64,000 nucleotides of DNA from NCBI GenBank assembly GCA_030427385.1, contig JAUHWR010000001.1, forward strand, positions 496,001 to 560,000, in the 5' to 3' direction. The notes beneath the pieces were generated by a model. The model saw only the letters and a list, made by a program, of their open reading frames with translations. It was not told where the DNA came from and did not search any database. The DNA comes from Alphaproteobacteria bacterium (GTDB taxonomy: Bacteria > Pseudomonadota > Alphaproteobacteria > Micavibrionales > Micavibrionaceae). Positions 25,898 to 35,304 of the stretch are shown in pieces (the stretch's first letter is position 1; each line of letters starts with the position of its first letter). Both the position numbers and the translations under genes were made by a program.

Positions 25898-27307
25898 TCA
25901 CCCAGCCGAGGCAGGAATATCCACACCTTCATCTTTATATTGGTTCAGTTTATTGCGCAGCGTGCGGATGGATATGCCGAGAATGTTGGCCGCGTGGGTG
26001 CGGTTGCCGAGCGTATGTTCCAACGTATCTAAAATCATGTCTCGTTCTAAATCGGCGAGCGGGCGGCCGATATAGGCTTCGACAGCGCCGGGGTTTTTGA
26101 TTGTATCTGAAATTTTTTGTGGGGGCTGTTCTTTAGCGGGGGAGGGAGATTCATCTGTGGTAATCGAGGCCTTTCCTTGATCGATACGATTGGCACCAGA
26201 AAAGGCGCTGTCTTCCAGCATAATGGCCTCGGCTTCGATCTCATCTTCGATGGAGATAATAATCGCACGGTGCATGGTGTTTTCAAGCTCGCGGATATTG
26301 CCGCGCCATGGATATTGTTCCAACATATTTTGCGCGGCTGGAGAGAGTTTTTTATGATCCATATTATTGGCATCCGCATATTTATCGGCAAAAAACTGGG
26401 CGAGTGCCAAGATATCGCCCGGACGCTCCCGCAGGGCCGGCAATTTAATGTTCATCACATTTAGACGAAAGTATAAATCCTCACGGAATTGTTTTTTCTC
26501 GACGGTTTCTTCCAGATTACGATTAGATGTAGCAATAACGCGCACATTAACTTTGACATCGTTGTTACTGCCTACGCGGGTAATTACGCGCTCTTGTAAA
26601 ACACGCAGTAATTTTGCCTGTAGGCTGATATCCATTTCGGTAATCTCATCAAGCAAAATCGTGCCGTTATTGGCTTCTTCAAATTTGCCGATGCGGCGTC
26701 CCGTTGCGCCGGTAAAGGCGCCTTTTTCATGCCCGAACAATTCTGATTCCAAAAGATTTTCGGGAATGGCGGCGCAGTTCAGGGCGATAAATGGCCCGTC
26801 TTTACGCTTTGATTTGTTGTGAATATAGCGTGACATCACTTCCTTACCGGTGCCGGATTCCCCCGTAATTAAAACGGTTGCCTCAGAGGGGGCAATTTTA
26901 TCCGCCAGCATAATAACGCGTTTCATGGCGGGATCAGCGGCGATCATATCCGATTGTTCTTCGGTTGCCGCCTGCAAAACCGCGGCGATTAACTCGGCAT
27001 CCGGGGGGAGGGGAATATATTCCTTGGCGCCATCTTCAATGGCTTTAACAGCGGCGCGTGTATCTGATGAGCCAATGCCGCATGCGACCACCTCAATATG
27101 AATACGTTCACTTGCCAGGCTTTTAACAAATTTGCCGATATCCTGTTTAATATCAACCATCGCCAGATCGGCGCTGCGGCCGTTACGGAGTGCGGCAAGC
27201 GCTTCTTCGACATCTTCACAATGTAGGACTTTAGCTCCCTTTTGTAGGGCGATTTTTCCGGCTGTTGAAATATAACCTTCCAGCTGTCCAACAATCATTA
27301 AACGCAT
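25898..27307 (-). CDS. flbD: FlbD-type sigma-54-dependent flagellar activator
   Basis: FlbD activates sigma-54 promoters of late flagellar genes, and in Caulobacter also represses the fliF promoter. Its 469 aa comprise a receiver-like domain (1-115), an AAA+ domain with Walker A GESGTGKEV, the sigma-54 contact loop GAFTGATGRR and Walker B GTILLDEITEMD, and a C-terminal Fis-type HTH (ILGISIRTLRNKLNQYKDEG). The receiver lacks the paired N-terminal acidic residues (LMIVGQLEG), as in FlbD-like regulators that work without normal phosphorylation. It lies 30 bases downstream of motA and in the same operon order as in other alphaproteobacteria. Confidence 0.93.
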   Translation of the reverse strand: MRLMIVGQLEGYISTAGKIALQKGAKVLHCEDVEEALAALRNGRSADLAMVDIKQDIGKFVKSLASERIHIEVVACGIGSSDTRAAVKAIEDGAKEYIPLPPDAELIAAVLQAATEEQSDMIAADPAMKRVIMLADKIAPSEATVLITGESGTGKEVMSRYIHNKSKRKDGPFIALNCAAIPENLLESELFGHEKGAFTGATGRRIGKFEEANNGTILLDEITEMDISLQAKLLRVLQERVITRVGSNNDVKVNVRVIATSNRNLEETVEKKQFREDLYFRLNVMNIKLPALRERPGDILALAQFFADKYADANNMDHKKLSPAAQNMLEQYPWRGNIRELENTMHRAIIISIEDEIEAEAIMLEDSAFSGANRIDQGKASITTDESPSPAKEQPPQKISDTIKNPGAVEAYIGRPLADLERDMILDTLEHTLGNRTHAANILGISIRTLRNKLNQYKDEGVDIPASAG

Positions 27308-27337
27308 AATAAGTCCTTTTTTTATAGATATGTTTGA

Positions 27338-28186
27338 TTAATCAAAATAACGGATTCTTTGGTGCGGCGGCAACTCACTATTCAGAAGCATCTCTAAACG
27401 GCGAGGGTTTTCCTGACGCGCAATGGCAGATAATGCTGTCATGACCAGACTTTTGTAGACAGTCTCATCATTCGAATTATTTTCTAATTTCCCCGCGAGA
27501 GGGGCAATAACAACCGTTCCCATGATCGCCCCATAAAATGTTGTCAGCAATGCAACGGCCATGGCGGGGCCAATCGCCGCAGGATTATCAAGGTCAGCAA
27601 GCATTTGCACCAATCCCACCAATGTGCCGATCAATCCCATAGCAGGAGCAATGTCGGCAGCGCGGCGCAAAATCCCAGCGGAGCGACGGTGGCGGTCGGC
27701 AAGCATGTCAATTTCCTGCCCAAGCAGATTTTCCACATCTTGTGAGCTATAGCCATCAGTAACATATTGAGTGCCGCGCAGAATAAAAGGTTCTTTGCGG
27801 AGTTCATTCTCTATATTCGCCAGTGCCAAAAGCCCCTTTTTCTTTGATAAAACCGCCATATTCATTAGCTCAATGGCCAATTTTTGCGGATCGTATAATT
27901 TGCGAAAGAAAGCCTGTCCGATAATGTTTCCGGCCATCGTCATTTCCGACATACTATATGAAATTGTTGTCACCGTGATAGTTCCCAGAATTACCATCAA
28001 GACAGAAGGGACATTAAAGAAGTTGGCGTTGCTTTGGCCGATGTAAATTGCAATACCAATTAAGGCAATACTAAAAATAAGTCCGAGGATTGTCGCATAA
28101 TCCGGAGCGGTTTTTGTGGGGCTGAGACGTATATTGACGTCGGCTATCGTTGCCGAATCTTGCTCATTTGTGTTGGTGTCACTCAT
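27338..28186 (-). CDS. motA: MotA-family flagellar stator protein
   Basis: MotA-type proteins form the ion-channel stator ring with MotB. The 282 aa show four membrane helices (about 30-50, 58-78, 173-195, 205-228), with the MotA/TolQ motif APAMGLIGTLVGLVQML and TTFYGAIMGTVVIAPLAGKL. The cytosolic loop carries the charged torque-generating segment. A 27-residue hydrophilic N-terminal extension precedes helix 1. No motB lies adjacent; the partner must be elsewhere. It sits between fliN and flbD, 16 bases after fliN. Confidence 0.93.
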   Translation of the reverse strand: MSDTNTNEQDSATIADVNIRLSPTKTAPDYATILGLIFSIALIGIAIYIGQSNANFFNVPSVLMVILGTITVTTISYSMSEMTMAGNIIGQAFFRKLYDPQKLAIELMNMAVLSKKKGLLALANIENELRKEPFILRGTQYVTDGYSSQDVENLLGQEIDMLADRHRRSAGILRRAADIAPAMGLIGTLVGLVQMLADLDNPAAIGPAMAVALLTTFYGAIMGTVVIAPLAGKLENNSNDETVYKSLVMTALSAIARQENPRRLEMLLNSELPPHQRIRYFD

Positions 28187-28202
28187 TTTTTAGGTTCATT
28201 CC

Positions 28203-28592
28203 TTAGGTGGGGCGGTCTGATTTAACAATTTCTGTCATCGTTACGCCTAATTTGTCATCCACAACCACAACTTCACCACGTGCAACCAATCGGTTATTCA
28301 CATAAATATCGATCGCCTCGCCAACTTTGCGGTCAAGCTCAACAACTGCGCCACGACCAAGTTTTAAAAGTTGTGAGACTTGCATGCTGGATCTGCCGAG
28401 CACCGCAGAGATTTGAACAGGAATATCATAGATTGCCGATACATCACCGGCCATAGGCTCGCCAATAGCGAATTCTTGCAGATCATCCTCGGTAAACCCT
28501 TGATTGTCCATATTCTCAAGCGCCATGCCACCACCAGCATCACCATCAGAATCTTCGGTTTTTTTCTTATCTTCTGCTTGATCGTCGCTCAT
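28203..28592 (-). CDS. fliN: FliN, flagellar switch protein
   Basis: FliN is the base of the C-ring, controlling rotation direction and docking export substrates. Its 129 aa hold an acidic variable N-terminus (1-55) and the SpoA domain (about 58-129), with the family run IPVQISAVLGRSSMQVSQLL and KVGEAIDIYVNNRLVARGEV. It overlaps the fliH stop by 4 bases. Confidence 0.96.
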   Translation of the reverse strand: MSDDQAEDKKKTEDSDGDAGGGMALENMDNQGFTEDDLQEFAIGEPMAGDVSAIYDIPVQISAVLGRSSMQVSQLLKLGRGAVVELDRKVGEAIDIYVNNRLVARGEVVVVDDKLGVTMTEIVKSDRPT

Positions 28593-29284
28593 TCGGTTTC
28601 TCCGTCTGTTATCTCTTCATTGTGCCGCGTTTCCTCTTGGTCGGCAAGGCATTCTTCATTTTTTTGTATTGTCTCTTCCGGTAAATCTTTCGTCAGGCTA
28701 TGCAAGATTTGTGCGGCAAGTTTGCGCGTGTCACGGACGGCGCCGCCATTCGTCCATTTCATACGCATATCGCTTTTGCTCAAGCTATCTACACCATTAA
28801 TAGTAATGCTTAATCCGCTCAATTCGTCTTGGATGGGCTTCAATCGCGCCTCAATAGGGGCGAGCAAATCCGGGGCGACATCAATGCGGATGCTTTGTTG
28901 GTTTGCTGCTTGTTTTAATGTCTCTGAAATGGCATTTTCTACTTCTTGTGGCCCATGCGTATCAACCCATGCGGGATATATGCTGTTGAATAAATGCAAG
29001 GCGAGAATGATGGCTTCTTCTTCATATTGTGTCTCTCTTGCCATTTCATGCGCTTGAATGTCCATAAAGCTATGCTTGGCATTATCAAGTAGCAAAGATA
29101 TCTGTTTTTCAATGCTCTCCTGTGAGTCAGCAAAGCCGTCTTTTTTACCTTTCTGGTAAGCCTCATCTTTGGCTTTTGCCAATTCTTCTTCACTAAATGT
29201 AGGCGGCGGAGGAGGGCCTTCGTCCTCTTGCGCATCATCTGCAAAATTATGCAGATCGAAAAAAAACTTTTTTTTATCACTCAT
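28589..29284 (-). CDS. fliH: FliH-like flagellar assembly protein
   Basis: FliH binds the export ATPase FliI and recruits it to the C-ring. The protein is 231 aa. Assignment relies mostly on position between fliG and fliN, where Caulobacter has flbE/fliH, and on the build: an acidic N-terminus with FEEELA-like charged stretch, a central coiled coil with a Lys/Ala-rich segment (YQKGKKDGFADSQE) that echoes FliH GxxxG-like repeats, and a C-terminal domain with MKWTNGGAVRD. Sequence identity in this family is low. It begins 2 bases after the fliG stop. FliI is not in the window. Confidence 0.8.
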   Translation of the reverse strand: MSDKKKFFFDLHNFADDAQEDEGPPPPPTFSEEELAKAKDEAYQKGKKDGFADSQESIEKQISLLLDNAKHSFMDIQAHEMARETQYEEEAIILALHLFNSIYPAWVDTHGPQEVENAISETLKQAANQQSIRIDVAPDLLAPIEARLKPIQDELSGLSITINGVDSLSKSDMRMKWTNGGAVRDTRKLAAQILHSLTKDLPEETIQKNEECLADQEETRHNEEITDGETE

Positions 29285-29285
29285 A

Positions 29286-30311
29286 TTAATAAATCAACTC
29301 GTCATCGCCGTCGCCGGTTGAAATTGTAACTTCCCCGCGTCCTTCCAAATCTTTCACCAGATTAACAACATATTGCTGCGCTTCTTCCACTTCTTTTAAG
29401 CGCACCGGCCCCATTGCTTCCATATCCTCTTTCATAATCTTACCGGCACGTTCCGACATATTTGAGAAGAATAGATCTTTGACCGTATCCGTAGAACCTT
29501 TTAGCGCCAAAGTCAGCTTATCCTTATCAACCGCACGAATAACAGTTTGAATGCTAGCAGGATCCAGTTTTTGCAGATCTTCGAAAGTGAACATGAGGGA
29601 GCGAATACGCTCGGCGGATTCCGGTGTGACTTTGTCCAACTCGCCCATAAATTTGGCCTCTACGGAGCGCTCCATGTTATTAAAGATTTCGGCAATTAAC
29701 TCATGGCTATCGCGGCGCTGTGTGCGAGCAAGGTTGGTCATGAATTCCTGACGCAGGGTTTTTTCAACCTCTTCTACGATTTCTTTTTGTACAGATTCCA
29801 TACGCAGTAAGCGTTGGATAACTTCTAAGGCGAATCCTTCAGGTAGCAGCGCCAATACGCGGGCCGCATGATCAGTTTGAATTTTTGACATGACCAACGC
29901 CACAGTCTGCGGGTATTCTTTTTGCAGGAAGGTGGCTAACGTTTCTTCGTTCACATTCCCCAGCTTTTCCCACATTGTGCGACCCGCAGGACCGCGAATC
30001 TCTTCCATGATGGAATTGATTTTATCCTGACTCATGCCGGCCTTCATCAAGAGGCGTTCTGTGCTGTCCTGCGTTCCAATCAGGGCATTTGTGGAAGTCA
30101 TTTGTTCGGCGAAATCAACGAATAAGCGCTCCACCACATGAGAGGGCACTTTTCCCAAGCCGGACATGATTTGAGATAGCTCCATAATCTCTTCATCATC
30201 CATATGCTCGAAGATCTTTGAGGAATGTTCTTCCCCTAATGCCAGCATAAAAATGGCCGCCTTTTCAGGGCCGCTGAGAGTTCTATAATCTTCACGGACG
30301 CGTAACGCCAT
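29286..30311 (-). CDS. fliG: FliG, flagellar motor switch protein
   Basis: FliG is the rotor part that touches the stator. Its 341 aa include the N-terminal FliF-binding domain starting [19 protein letters not shown], a middle EHPQ-like region ([17 protein letters not shown]) and the C-terminal torque domain with [20 protein letters not shown] and charged residues in [11 protein letters not shown]. It follows fliF by 4 bases, typical of fliF-fliG coupling. Confidence 0.97.
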   Translation of the reverse strand: MALRVREDYRTLSGPEKAAIFMLALGEEHSSKIFEHMDDEEIMELSQIMSGLGKVPSHVVERLFVDFAEQMTSTNALIGTQDSTERLLMKAGMSQDKINSIMEEIRGPAGRTMWEKLGNVNEETLATFLQKEYPQTVALVMSKIQTDHAARVLALLPEGFALEVIQRLLRMESVQKEIVEEVEKTLRQEFMTNLARTQRRDSHELIAEIFNNMERSVEAKFMGELDKVTPESAERIRSLMFTFEDLQKLDPASIQTVIRAVDKDKLTLALKGSTDTVKDLFFSNMSERAGKIMKEDMEAMGPVRLKEVEEAQQYVVNLVKDLEGRGEVTISTGDGDDELIY

Positions 30312-30315
30312 ACTT

Positions 30316-31977
30316 CTAACCTTCCTGTGTCATCCAGCTTCTAAGAACAGAAACCGTTTCTGCCGGATATGCATCTACAATATCTTCAACTTTCTTCAAC
30401 GAAGACGCTTTAACCTGTCCATCGACCTTCGTCATATCAATCATATTATTATCTTTTGCCTTGCCGCCGACTCCGACTTCTTGATAGTCATCGTCATCAT
30501 CCCGGCCGGGACCTTCTAAAGCAGGGCGCATTGATTGTGCCGCCAAAAGATCAATTTCCAATTCTTCGTCTTTTGTATCCGGAACTTCTAAAATTCGTCC
30601 GACCATAGGACGTAGAACAAGTAAAACCACCAACAAAATGGCAATTGTAACGATGATAACTTCAACCAGATCTTTAATCTCGCTCGGCTCGAAGCCCATA
30701 ATTTTATCATCTTCAAACATATCGTCAGTGATAATGTCGGCAAATTGCAGATTAACAACTTCTAATATGTCCCCGCGCTCATTATCAATGCCAACAGTCG
30801 ATTTAACCAGCGCGCTGATTTGATCCATTTCTTCTTGTGAGCGTGGCTGATAGGTGCGTATTTCGACGCCGTCTTCATCCGTGGTTGTCGTGTATGTGCC
30901 ATCAACCAGAACGGCAACGGACATTTTTCTTATTTCCCCAATTTCACTTATACTGCTACGGATAGTTTTGCTGATTTCAAAGTTTGTGACTTCTTCCAGG
31001 CGGTTATTTTCTGCCGTTGGTTGCTGATCCAATAATAGATTGTCCGCACCGCCCGGCAAATTATTCTGAACACCGATTTCATTGTCTACCGGTTCTCTTT
31101 CAACGTTGGATTCCTCGGTTACTTGGGTGGAGCGCACCACAGTATCAGGGTTATAAATCTCTTCATTAGTGGTAATGCGATCAAAGTTTAAATCCGCAGT
31201 GACTGTGGCTCTGACATTTCCAAAACCCACCACCTTGCCAACAATATCCTCAATATTCTGACGCATTCGGGATTCCATGTTGCGGCGGAGCTCTTCACTT
31301 TTATTATCAAAAAGAACACTTTCATCATCCTCGCCTCGCGCTAAAAGCGTACCTGTTTGGTCAATGACGGATACATTTGTGGGCTCCATGTTGGGAATGG
31401 CGGATGCAACCAAGGATTGAATAGCGTTTGCACGCTTAGCATCAACGCGCTGTCCCGGCTCGACATTAATAACCACACTTGCACGTGCCTCTGTATTTTC
31501 ACGGCTGAATAATTCTCTTTGTGGGAGGACGATGTGAACACGGGCGTTGCGCACAGTTTCCAAAGATGAAATAGTTCGGGAAAGTTCACCTTCCAAGGCG
31601 CGCACCTGATTAATATTTTGAACAAAATTTGTGGTGCCAAAGCCGGATTGTTCGTCAAAAAGCTCATAACCTAGCGACCCGCCATTGGGCAGCCCAGCTT
31701 CCGCCAAGAGCATTCTGGCGCGCCCGATTTCGGTTGCGGGCACCATGACACGTGTTCCATCCACGGAAATGTTATAACGAATATCTTCCTGTTCCAATTT
31801 GGCGGCAATTGCAGACGAATCAACTGTGGACAGATCGCTATAGAGAAGTTTCAAAGATGGCGTAGATACGCGCATGGAAATAAATACAAAGAAAATCAAT
31901 AGCCCAAGTATAACGGCGCCCATGACGGCAAGCCGGGCGGGGCCTAATTTTTTTAGTGTTTCTAAAAAGCTATTCAC
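30316..31977 (-). CDS. fliF: FliF, flagellar MS-ring protein
   Basis: FliF builds the membrane ring in which the export gate sits. Its 553 aa have a first membrane helix (about 15-38), the ring-building motifs ([39 protein letters not shown]), a long Asn/Asp/Glu-rich periplasmic segment, a second helix (about 437-458) and a cytosolic C-terminus that binds FliG ([19 protein letters not shown]). It is first in the operon, with a sigma-54 promoter at 32105-32120. Confidence 0.97.
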   Translation of the reverse strand: MNSFLETLKKLGPARLAVMGAVILGLLIFFVFISMRVSTPSLKLLYSDLSTVDSSAIAAKLEQEDIRYNISVDGTRVMVPATEIGRARMLLAEAGLPNGGSLGYELFDEQSGFGTTNFVQNINQVRALEGELSRTISSLETVRNARVHIVLPQRELFSRENTEARASVVINVEPGQRVDAKRANAIQSLVASAIPNMEPTNVSVIDQTGTLLARGEDDESVLFDNKSEELRRNMESRMRQNIEDIVGKVVGFGNVRATVTADLNFDRITTNEEIYNPDTVVRSTQVTEESNVEREPVDNEIGVQNNLPGGADNLLLDQQPTAENNRLEEVTNFEISKTIRSSISEIGEIRKMSVAVLVDGTYTTTTDEDGVEIRTYQPRSQEEMDQISALVKSTVGIDNERGDILEVVNLQFADIITDDMFEDDKIMGFEPSEIKDLVEVIIVTIAILLVVLLVLRPMVGRILEVPDTKDEELEIDLLAAQSMRPALEGPGRDDDDDYQEVGVGGKAKDNNMIDMTKVDGQVKASSLKKVEDIVDAYPAETVSVLRSWMTQEG

Positions 31978-32104
31978 AGATTGTTTCCCCTGATGTGACG
32001 CATATTAAGAATCGGTTTCTTTGAAAATTGATGGAAAATTTGAAAAAACTTCATCATTGAGCTTTTATTATACCTGTATTTTTATTTTATTTCCATGGAT
32101 GAAA

Positions 32105-32120
32105 TGCATATTCCGTGCCG
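32105..32120 (-). promoter_or_regulatory. Sigma-54 promoter of the fliF operon
   Basis: On the minus strand the sequence CGGCACGGAATATGCA fits the -24/-12 consensus TGGCACG-N4-TTGCA at all but two positions and has the exact GG-N10-GC spacing. Transcription would start near 32094, about 117 bases before the fliF ATG. The sigma-54 activator flbD lies in the operon it would drive. Confidence 0.7.
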
Positions 32121-32143
32121 AAATCAATAACATATAACGGCAA

Positions 32144-32164
32144 GGTTGTTTTATGGTGACAACC
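32144..32164. promoter_or_regulatory. Inverted repeat in the fliF/flaG-like divergent region
   Basis: GGTTGT (32144-32149) and ACAACC (32159-32164) form a perfect 6-bp inverted repeat with a 9-base spacer. It lies between the fliF sigma-54 promoter and the -35 of the opposite promoter, where a regulator such as FlbD might bind. Confidence 0.4.
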
Positions 32165-32169
32165 AAATA

Positions 32170-32198
32170 TTGACTTTTGTTAAAAATGTTGCTATTAT
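32170..32198 (+). promoter_or_regulatory. Sigma-70-type promoter of the FlaG-like gene
   Basis: TTGACT (32170-32175), 17-base spacer, TATTAT (32193-32198): near-consensus, 46 bases before ATG 32245. Confidence 0.75.
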
Positions 32199-32244
32199 AT
32201 AAATAGGAAAGTGTTTATTTAATGCTTTAGGTTAGGGTAAAAAA

Positions 32245-32754
32245 ATGATTGAAGCGGTTAATTCAGTATTAGCAAGTGCACCGCTTGTTCGTCAAGCGGC
32301 TGAAGTGCAGAGTGGAGCATCCACAAATCTCTCTCAAACAGAGAGTGTGCGGACAGTTACGCCTCCACCTTATCTCAGTACATTCATTAGCGTTGATGTC
32401 AATTTTGACACAGCAGTTATTCTTCTTCGTGATGCGGATACGGGCGATACGGTTCGTCAAATCCCTTCAGAAGGGGCTTTGGAAGCACGTCAACGGGATC
32501 AGGTGGAAAGACAAAATTCCCAGCAATCTCTTGTTGCACCTCAAGTAGAGGGCGATGCTCTCGCTCAAGATGCATCGACATCAGTAGATTCGGGAGAAAG
32601 TGGCGCTGTGCCTTTAAATAGTTCTGGCGATGCCGGTGTTTCTACGTCATCCTCATCATCTGCACCGATTTCACAGGTGGCTTTAGCGGCGTTCGCTTCG
32701 GGTGCACAAGCGGCAAGCGCAGGATCAAATACCAGCTTTGCAACGTCTGCCTAA
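32245..32754 (+). CDS. FlaG-like protein with Ser/Ala-rich low-complexity tail
   Basis: A 169-aa soluble protein. The central segment (about residues 50-85, VNFDTAVILLRDADTGDTVRQIPSEGAL) matches the conserved core of FlaG-type flagellar proteins, where a V-x-D-x-x-T-G-x-x-x-R-Q-I-P pattern is typical. The C-terminal 80 residues are low-complexity Ser/Ala/Gly/Asp, with a run of six Ser. Family membership is inferred from this core and from its place beside fliF, flaF and flbT. It has its own strong sigma-70 promoter and an AGGTTAGGG site before ATG 32245. Confidence 0.65.
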   Translation: MIEAVNSVLASAPLVRQAAEVQSGASTNLSQTESVRTVTPPPYLSTFISVDVNFDTAVILLRDADTGDTVRQIPSEGALEARQRDQVERQNSQQSLVAPQVEGDALAQDASTSVDSGESGAVPLNSSGDAGVSTSSSSSAPISQVALAAFASGAQAASAGSNTSFATSA

Positions 32755-32797
32755 CTGATTATATTTATAAAAATTTTAGCTGACATTTCTTAAGTGG

Positions 32798-33259
32798 TTA
32801 AGCCATCGTTGTTTTACCACTTTGTTCATTAGGGCTGCCTTTTGATTTGGCATCCTTATTTTTGGATTGATCCATCAGTCCGGCCGCGATTTCACGATTG
32901 ATATTAATTAAAACATCTAATTTTTTAGCATCTGGTTTTGTCATTATTTCAACTTCGCGCTTAAAGATAAAGTTTGCGAGATTTAAAATGTTGCTACGTA
33001 AATCAGCGGGGCGCTCATCTTGTGGGTTTTCCAACGCCGTATCATAAAACAAGATCCAAATCTGGCGGTTATATTTTAAGGATTCTTCTAAAATTTCAGG
33101 ATTTACATTCTCCCAATCATCTTGCAGATCTTGCAATAATTTTGCGGATTTCAATAAAACGCGCGCTTCCAGCTCGCTTTGATTGGTGGCATGTTTTTGG
33201 GCATTGTCACCATAAGCTCCGGCGGCATTTGCGTATGGATTCTCAGGCTTGCTGGGCAT
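32798..33259 (-). CDS. flaF: FlaF, flagellin synthesis regulator
   Basis: FlaF is an alphaproteobacterial regulator that promotes flagellin translation, acting opposite FlbT. The 153 aa show the family pattern: AAGAYGDNAQ, SELEARVLLKSAKLLQDL, NRQIWILFYD, LRSNILNLANFIFKR and INREIAAGL. The C-terminal 20 residues are polar and variable. It overlaps the flbT 3' end by 17 bases, indicating coupled translation. No flagellin gene is in this window, which is unusual because flaF-flbT commonly sit beside one. Confidence 0.92.
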   Translation of the reverse strand: MPSKPENPYANAAGAYGDNAQKHATNQSELEARVLLKSAKLLQDLQDDWENVNPEILEESLKYNRQIWILFYDTALENPQDERPADLRSNILNLANFIFKREVEIMTKPDAKKLDVLININREIAAGLMDQSKNKDAKSKGSPNEQSGKTTMA

Positions 33260-33635
33260 TATGAAGTAACTCCTGTTCGTAAGTAATTAAATCTTTGGCT
33301 TCTTTCATGGCTTTATAATACTGTCCTTGAATAATTTTTTCATTGATATGTAGAAAAAATCCTGTGGTTGTTGGCGCGGCGGTTTGAATTTCGCGCACCA
33401 ATTTAAAATATTTTTCATGATATTCTTTTGGGTTACGTGCCAAATACATACATTGGACGATAAAATAGACTTGCTTGCAAGGGGAGTCGGCGTCTTCTTC
33501 TTTTAAGACGTCTTTTTCACGTAGAATTGCGGCTTCGCCGGCGATATGTAGTCGTGTTCTTTGGGAATCATTTGTAATGACGGCTGTGCCGATCAATATT
33601 TTTTCATTGGGTTTTAAATCAATTACCAGTGCCAT
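33243..33635 (-). CDS. flbT: FlbT, flagellin mRNA regulator
   Basis: FlbT binds the 5' leader of flagellin mRNA and represses translation or promotes decay until the hook is complete. The 130 aa carry family motifs: LKPNEKILIGTAVITN, RTRLHIAGEAAILREKDVL, YFIVQCMYLA and a C-terminal YYKAMKEAKDLITYEQELL helix. It is immediately upstream of and overlaps flaF. Confidence 0.93.
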   Translation of the reverse strand: MALVIDLKPNEKILIGTAVITNDSQRTRLHIAGEAAILREKDVLKEEDADSPCKQVYFIVQCMYLARNPKEYHEKYFKLVREIQTAAPTTTGFFLHINEKIIQGQYYKAMKEAKDLITYEQELLHNAQQA

Positions 33636-33713
33636 AGAGTTTCTCTCTTATCAGTTAATAGCGGTTTCTCCACCTATAGAGTATAGCATATCGTTGTAGT
33701 AGTAAAAAATAGG

Positions 33714-35198
33714 TTAATATTTTTTCTTTGTAAAATCATAGTTTTTCCAGTAGTCAGGGCGTTGTGAAACGGGTATGGCATCCCAGCCCCGATTAAGAAT
33801 ATTAAGTTCAGGGGCTAAAAATTTACCGTGATCCATAATCAGATCGCCATCCACATAAATCTTTCCTTCTTTGCCATGAAGCATTGTGGTGATATCCCAA
33901 TGGATTAGGCTGCGATTTCCATTGTCGAATTTGATTGGCTCGCCCATATATTCCGTTGCGGTATAAGGATTGCCAAAGGCAACATGAAAGCTGCCGCCAA
34001 TTTTTTCGACTAAGGAAATATTACCGAGAGTGCGTTTCAAATGGGGGTTTGTGCCAATGGCAACTTCCCCTAAAAAACAGCTTCCTTCATCAGTTTCGAT
34101 CATTTTCTTTAAAATATCTTCGCCGATACGTGCATGATATTCAATACATTTTCCGTCTTTAAATGTCAGTTCAATATCCTCAATCCGCTCCCCTTTCATC
34201 GTACCTGATGGGCTGAATACGCCTTTCGCAATAATTTTCCCGTTGGCACTTTCCCGTAGAGGGGCGCTGAATACCTCTGATCCCGGTACATTTCGGGCGA
34301 TTACGGAATTCGCAAAGGTCATTCCGTCTATACTCAATGAAATATCGGTGCCATCGTTATTCGTAAAGCGCAGCGTTTTCGCCTGATTAAGCTGCGCAAT
34401 TAAGAACCGGTGCGCGGTTTCGATGTGGTCCCACGGTTGATCGCACATTTCAAAAAATAACTGTAAATAATCTTCGTAGGGAATATCGTCAAATGCCGCA
34501 TCGCGCTCACTTGGAATACAGGTAAGCGTAAAATGAATTTCTCCATTCATAATGCGGTCACGTACGGGCTTTAATAGACTTTGCAAATATAGCTCTTTTC
34601 CATCTGCCACATCAGGAATATCTTCCTGAGGAAGGCCGGGAACCACAACCATTCTGCGGGTGACCGGCTCCCATGCGGCAATCATTTTTTCGGCCATATT
34701 TTGAATACCACTTTTTTCACTAGCGTTTAAAAGTCGCGCTTTAAATGAGAGGTCGGTAAAAAGAACATCAAAATCTTCTTTTTCTTTAATCAGGCGATGT
34801 ATCATAATCTCAACCACAGATCTGACATTCTCTCCGATATTCAACAGCCCATAGTCATTTTGCCCGCTACGCATATTATAGACTTTATCGGCAAGGCTTT
34901 GGATTAAATCGGGGGCAACCGGCGGGCTGTTTTGTTTTTGCCAGCTTTTGACATCATTCGAGACGTAATAACTATAAAATTCCTGATTGGTTTGAATGCC
35001 CGCATCATGGATCATCAAAACACGCTGGGTTTCCAGCATCAGGTTGATTGCTTCATCCAAAAATTCAACGTCCCCCTGAAGGCCGTCTAAAATGCGCTCT
35101 AACATGCTTTTATAAAGCGTTTCCTCTCTTATATACGCTCTCAAATCATTGATACGTTTTTTAAAAGCAGGTGAGATGTCGCTGAGTCGGTAGGTCAT
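33714..35198 (-). CDS. M29-type aminopeptidase with long N-terminal extension
   Basis: A metallo-aminopeptidase of the M29/AmpS type. The catalytic half (about residues 130-494) contains NVPGSEVFSAPLRESANGK, SCFLGEVAIGTNPHL, GGSFHVAFGNPYTATEY and LIHWDITT, which supply the Glu, Glu, His, Tyr, His and Asp metal/catalytic residues of the family. At 494 aa it is longer than usual (about 370-415 aa); the first 110-120 residues are a helical extension rich in Leu/Glu, of unknown role. It stands alone on the minus strand, ATG 35198. Confidence 0.82.
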   Translation of the reverse strand: MTYRLSDISPAFKKRINDLRAYIREETLYKSMLERILDGLQGDVEFLDEAINLMLETQRVLMIHDAGIQTNQEFYSYYVSNDVKSWQKQNSPPVAPDLIQSLADKVYNMRSGQNDYGLLNIGENVRSVVEIMIHRLIKEKEDFDVLFTDLSFKARLLNASEKSGIQNMAEKMIAAWEPVTRRMVVVPGLPQEDIPDVADGKELYLQSLLKPVRDRIMNGEIHFTLTCIPSERDAAFDDIPYEDYLQLFFEMCDQPWDHIETAHRFLIAQLNQAKTLRFTNNDGTDISLSIDGMTFANSVIARNVPGSEVFSAPLRESANGKIIAKGVFSPSGTMKGERIEDIELTFKDGKCIEYHARIGEDILKKMIETDEGSCFLGEVAIGTNPHLKRTLGNISLVEKIGGSFHVAFGNPYTATEYMGEPIKFDNGNRSLIHWDITTMLHGKEGKIYVDGDLIMDHGKFLAPELNILNRGWDAIPVSQRPDYWKNYDFTKKKY

Positions 35199-35304
35199 TA
35201 TAGTATTGGAACAGAATTGTAGGTGTTGCGCAACTGATACCGATTATTAGAGCAAATCAAACTGAATGCTGGATTTTCTGCATATATTCAGCGTATAAGT
35301 AAGC

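Noticed and set aside
35199-35304. Fluoride riboswitch upstream of crcB
   Set aside because: The characteristic conserved core of the crcB motif is not visible in the 106-base gap.
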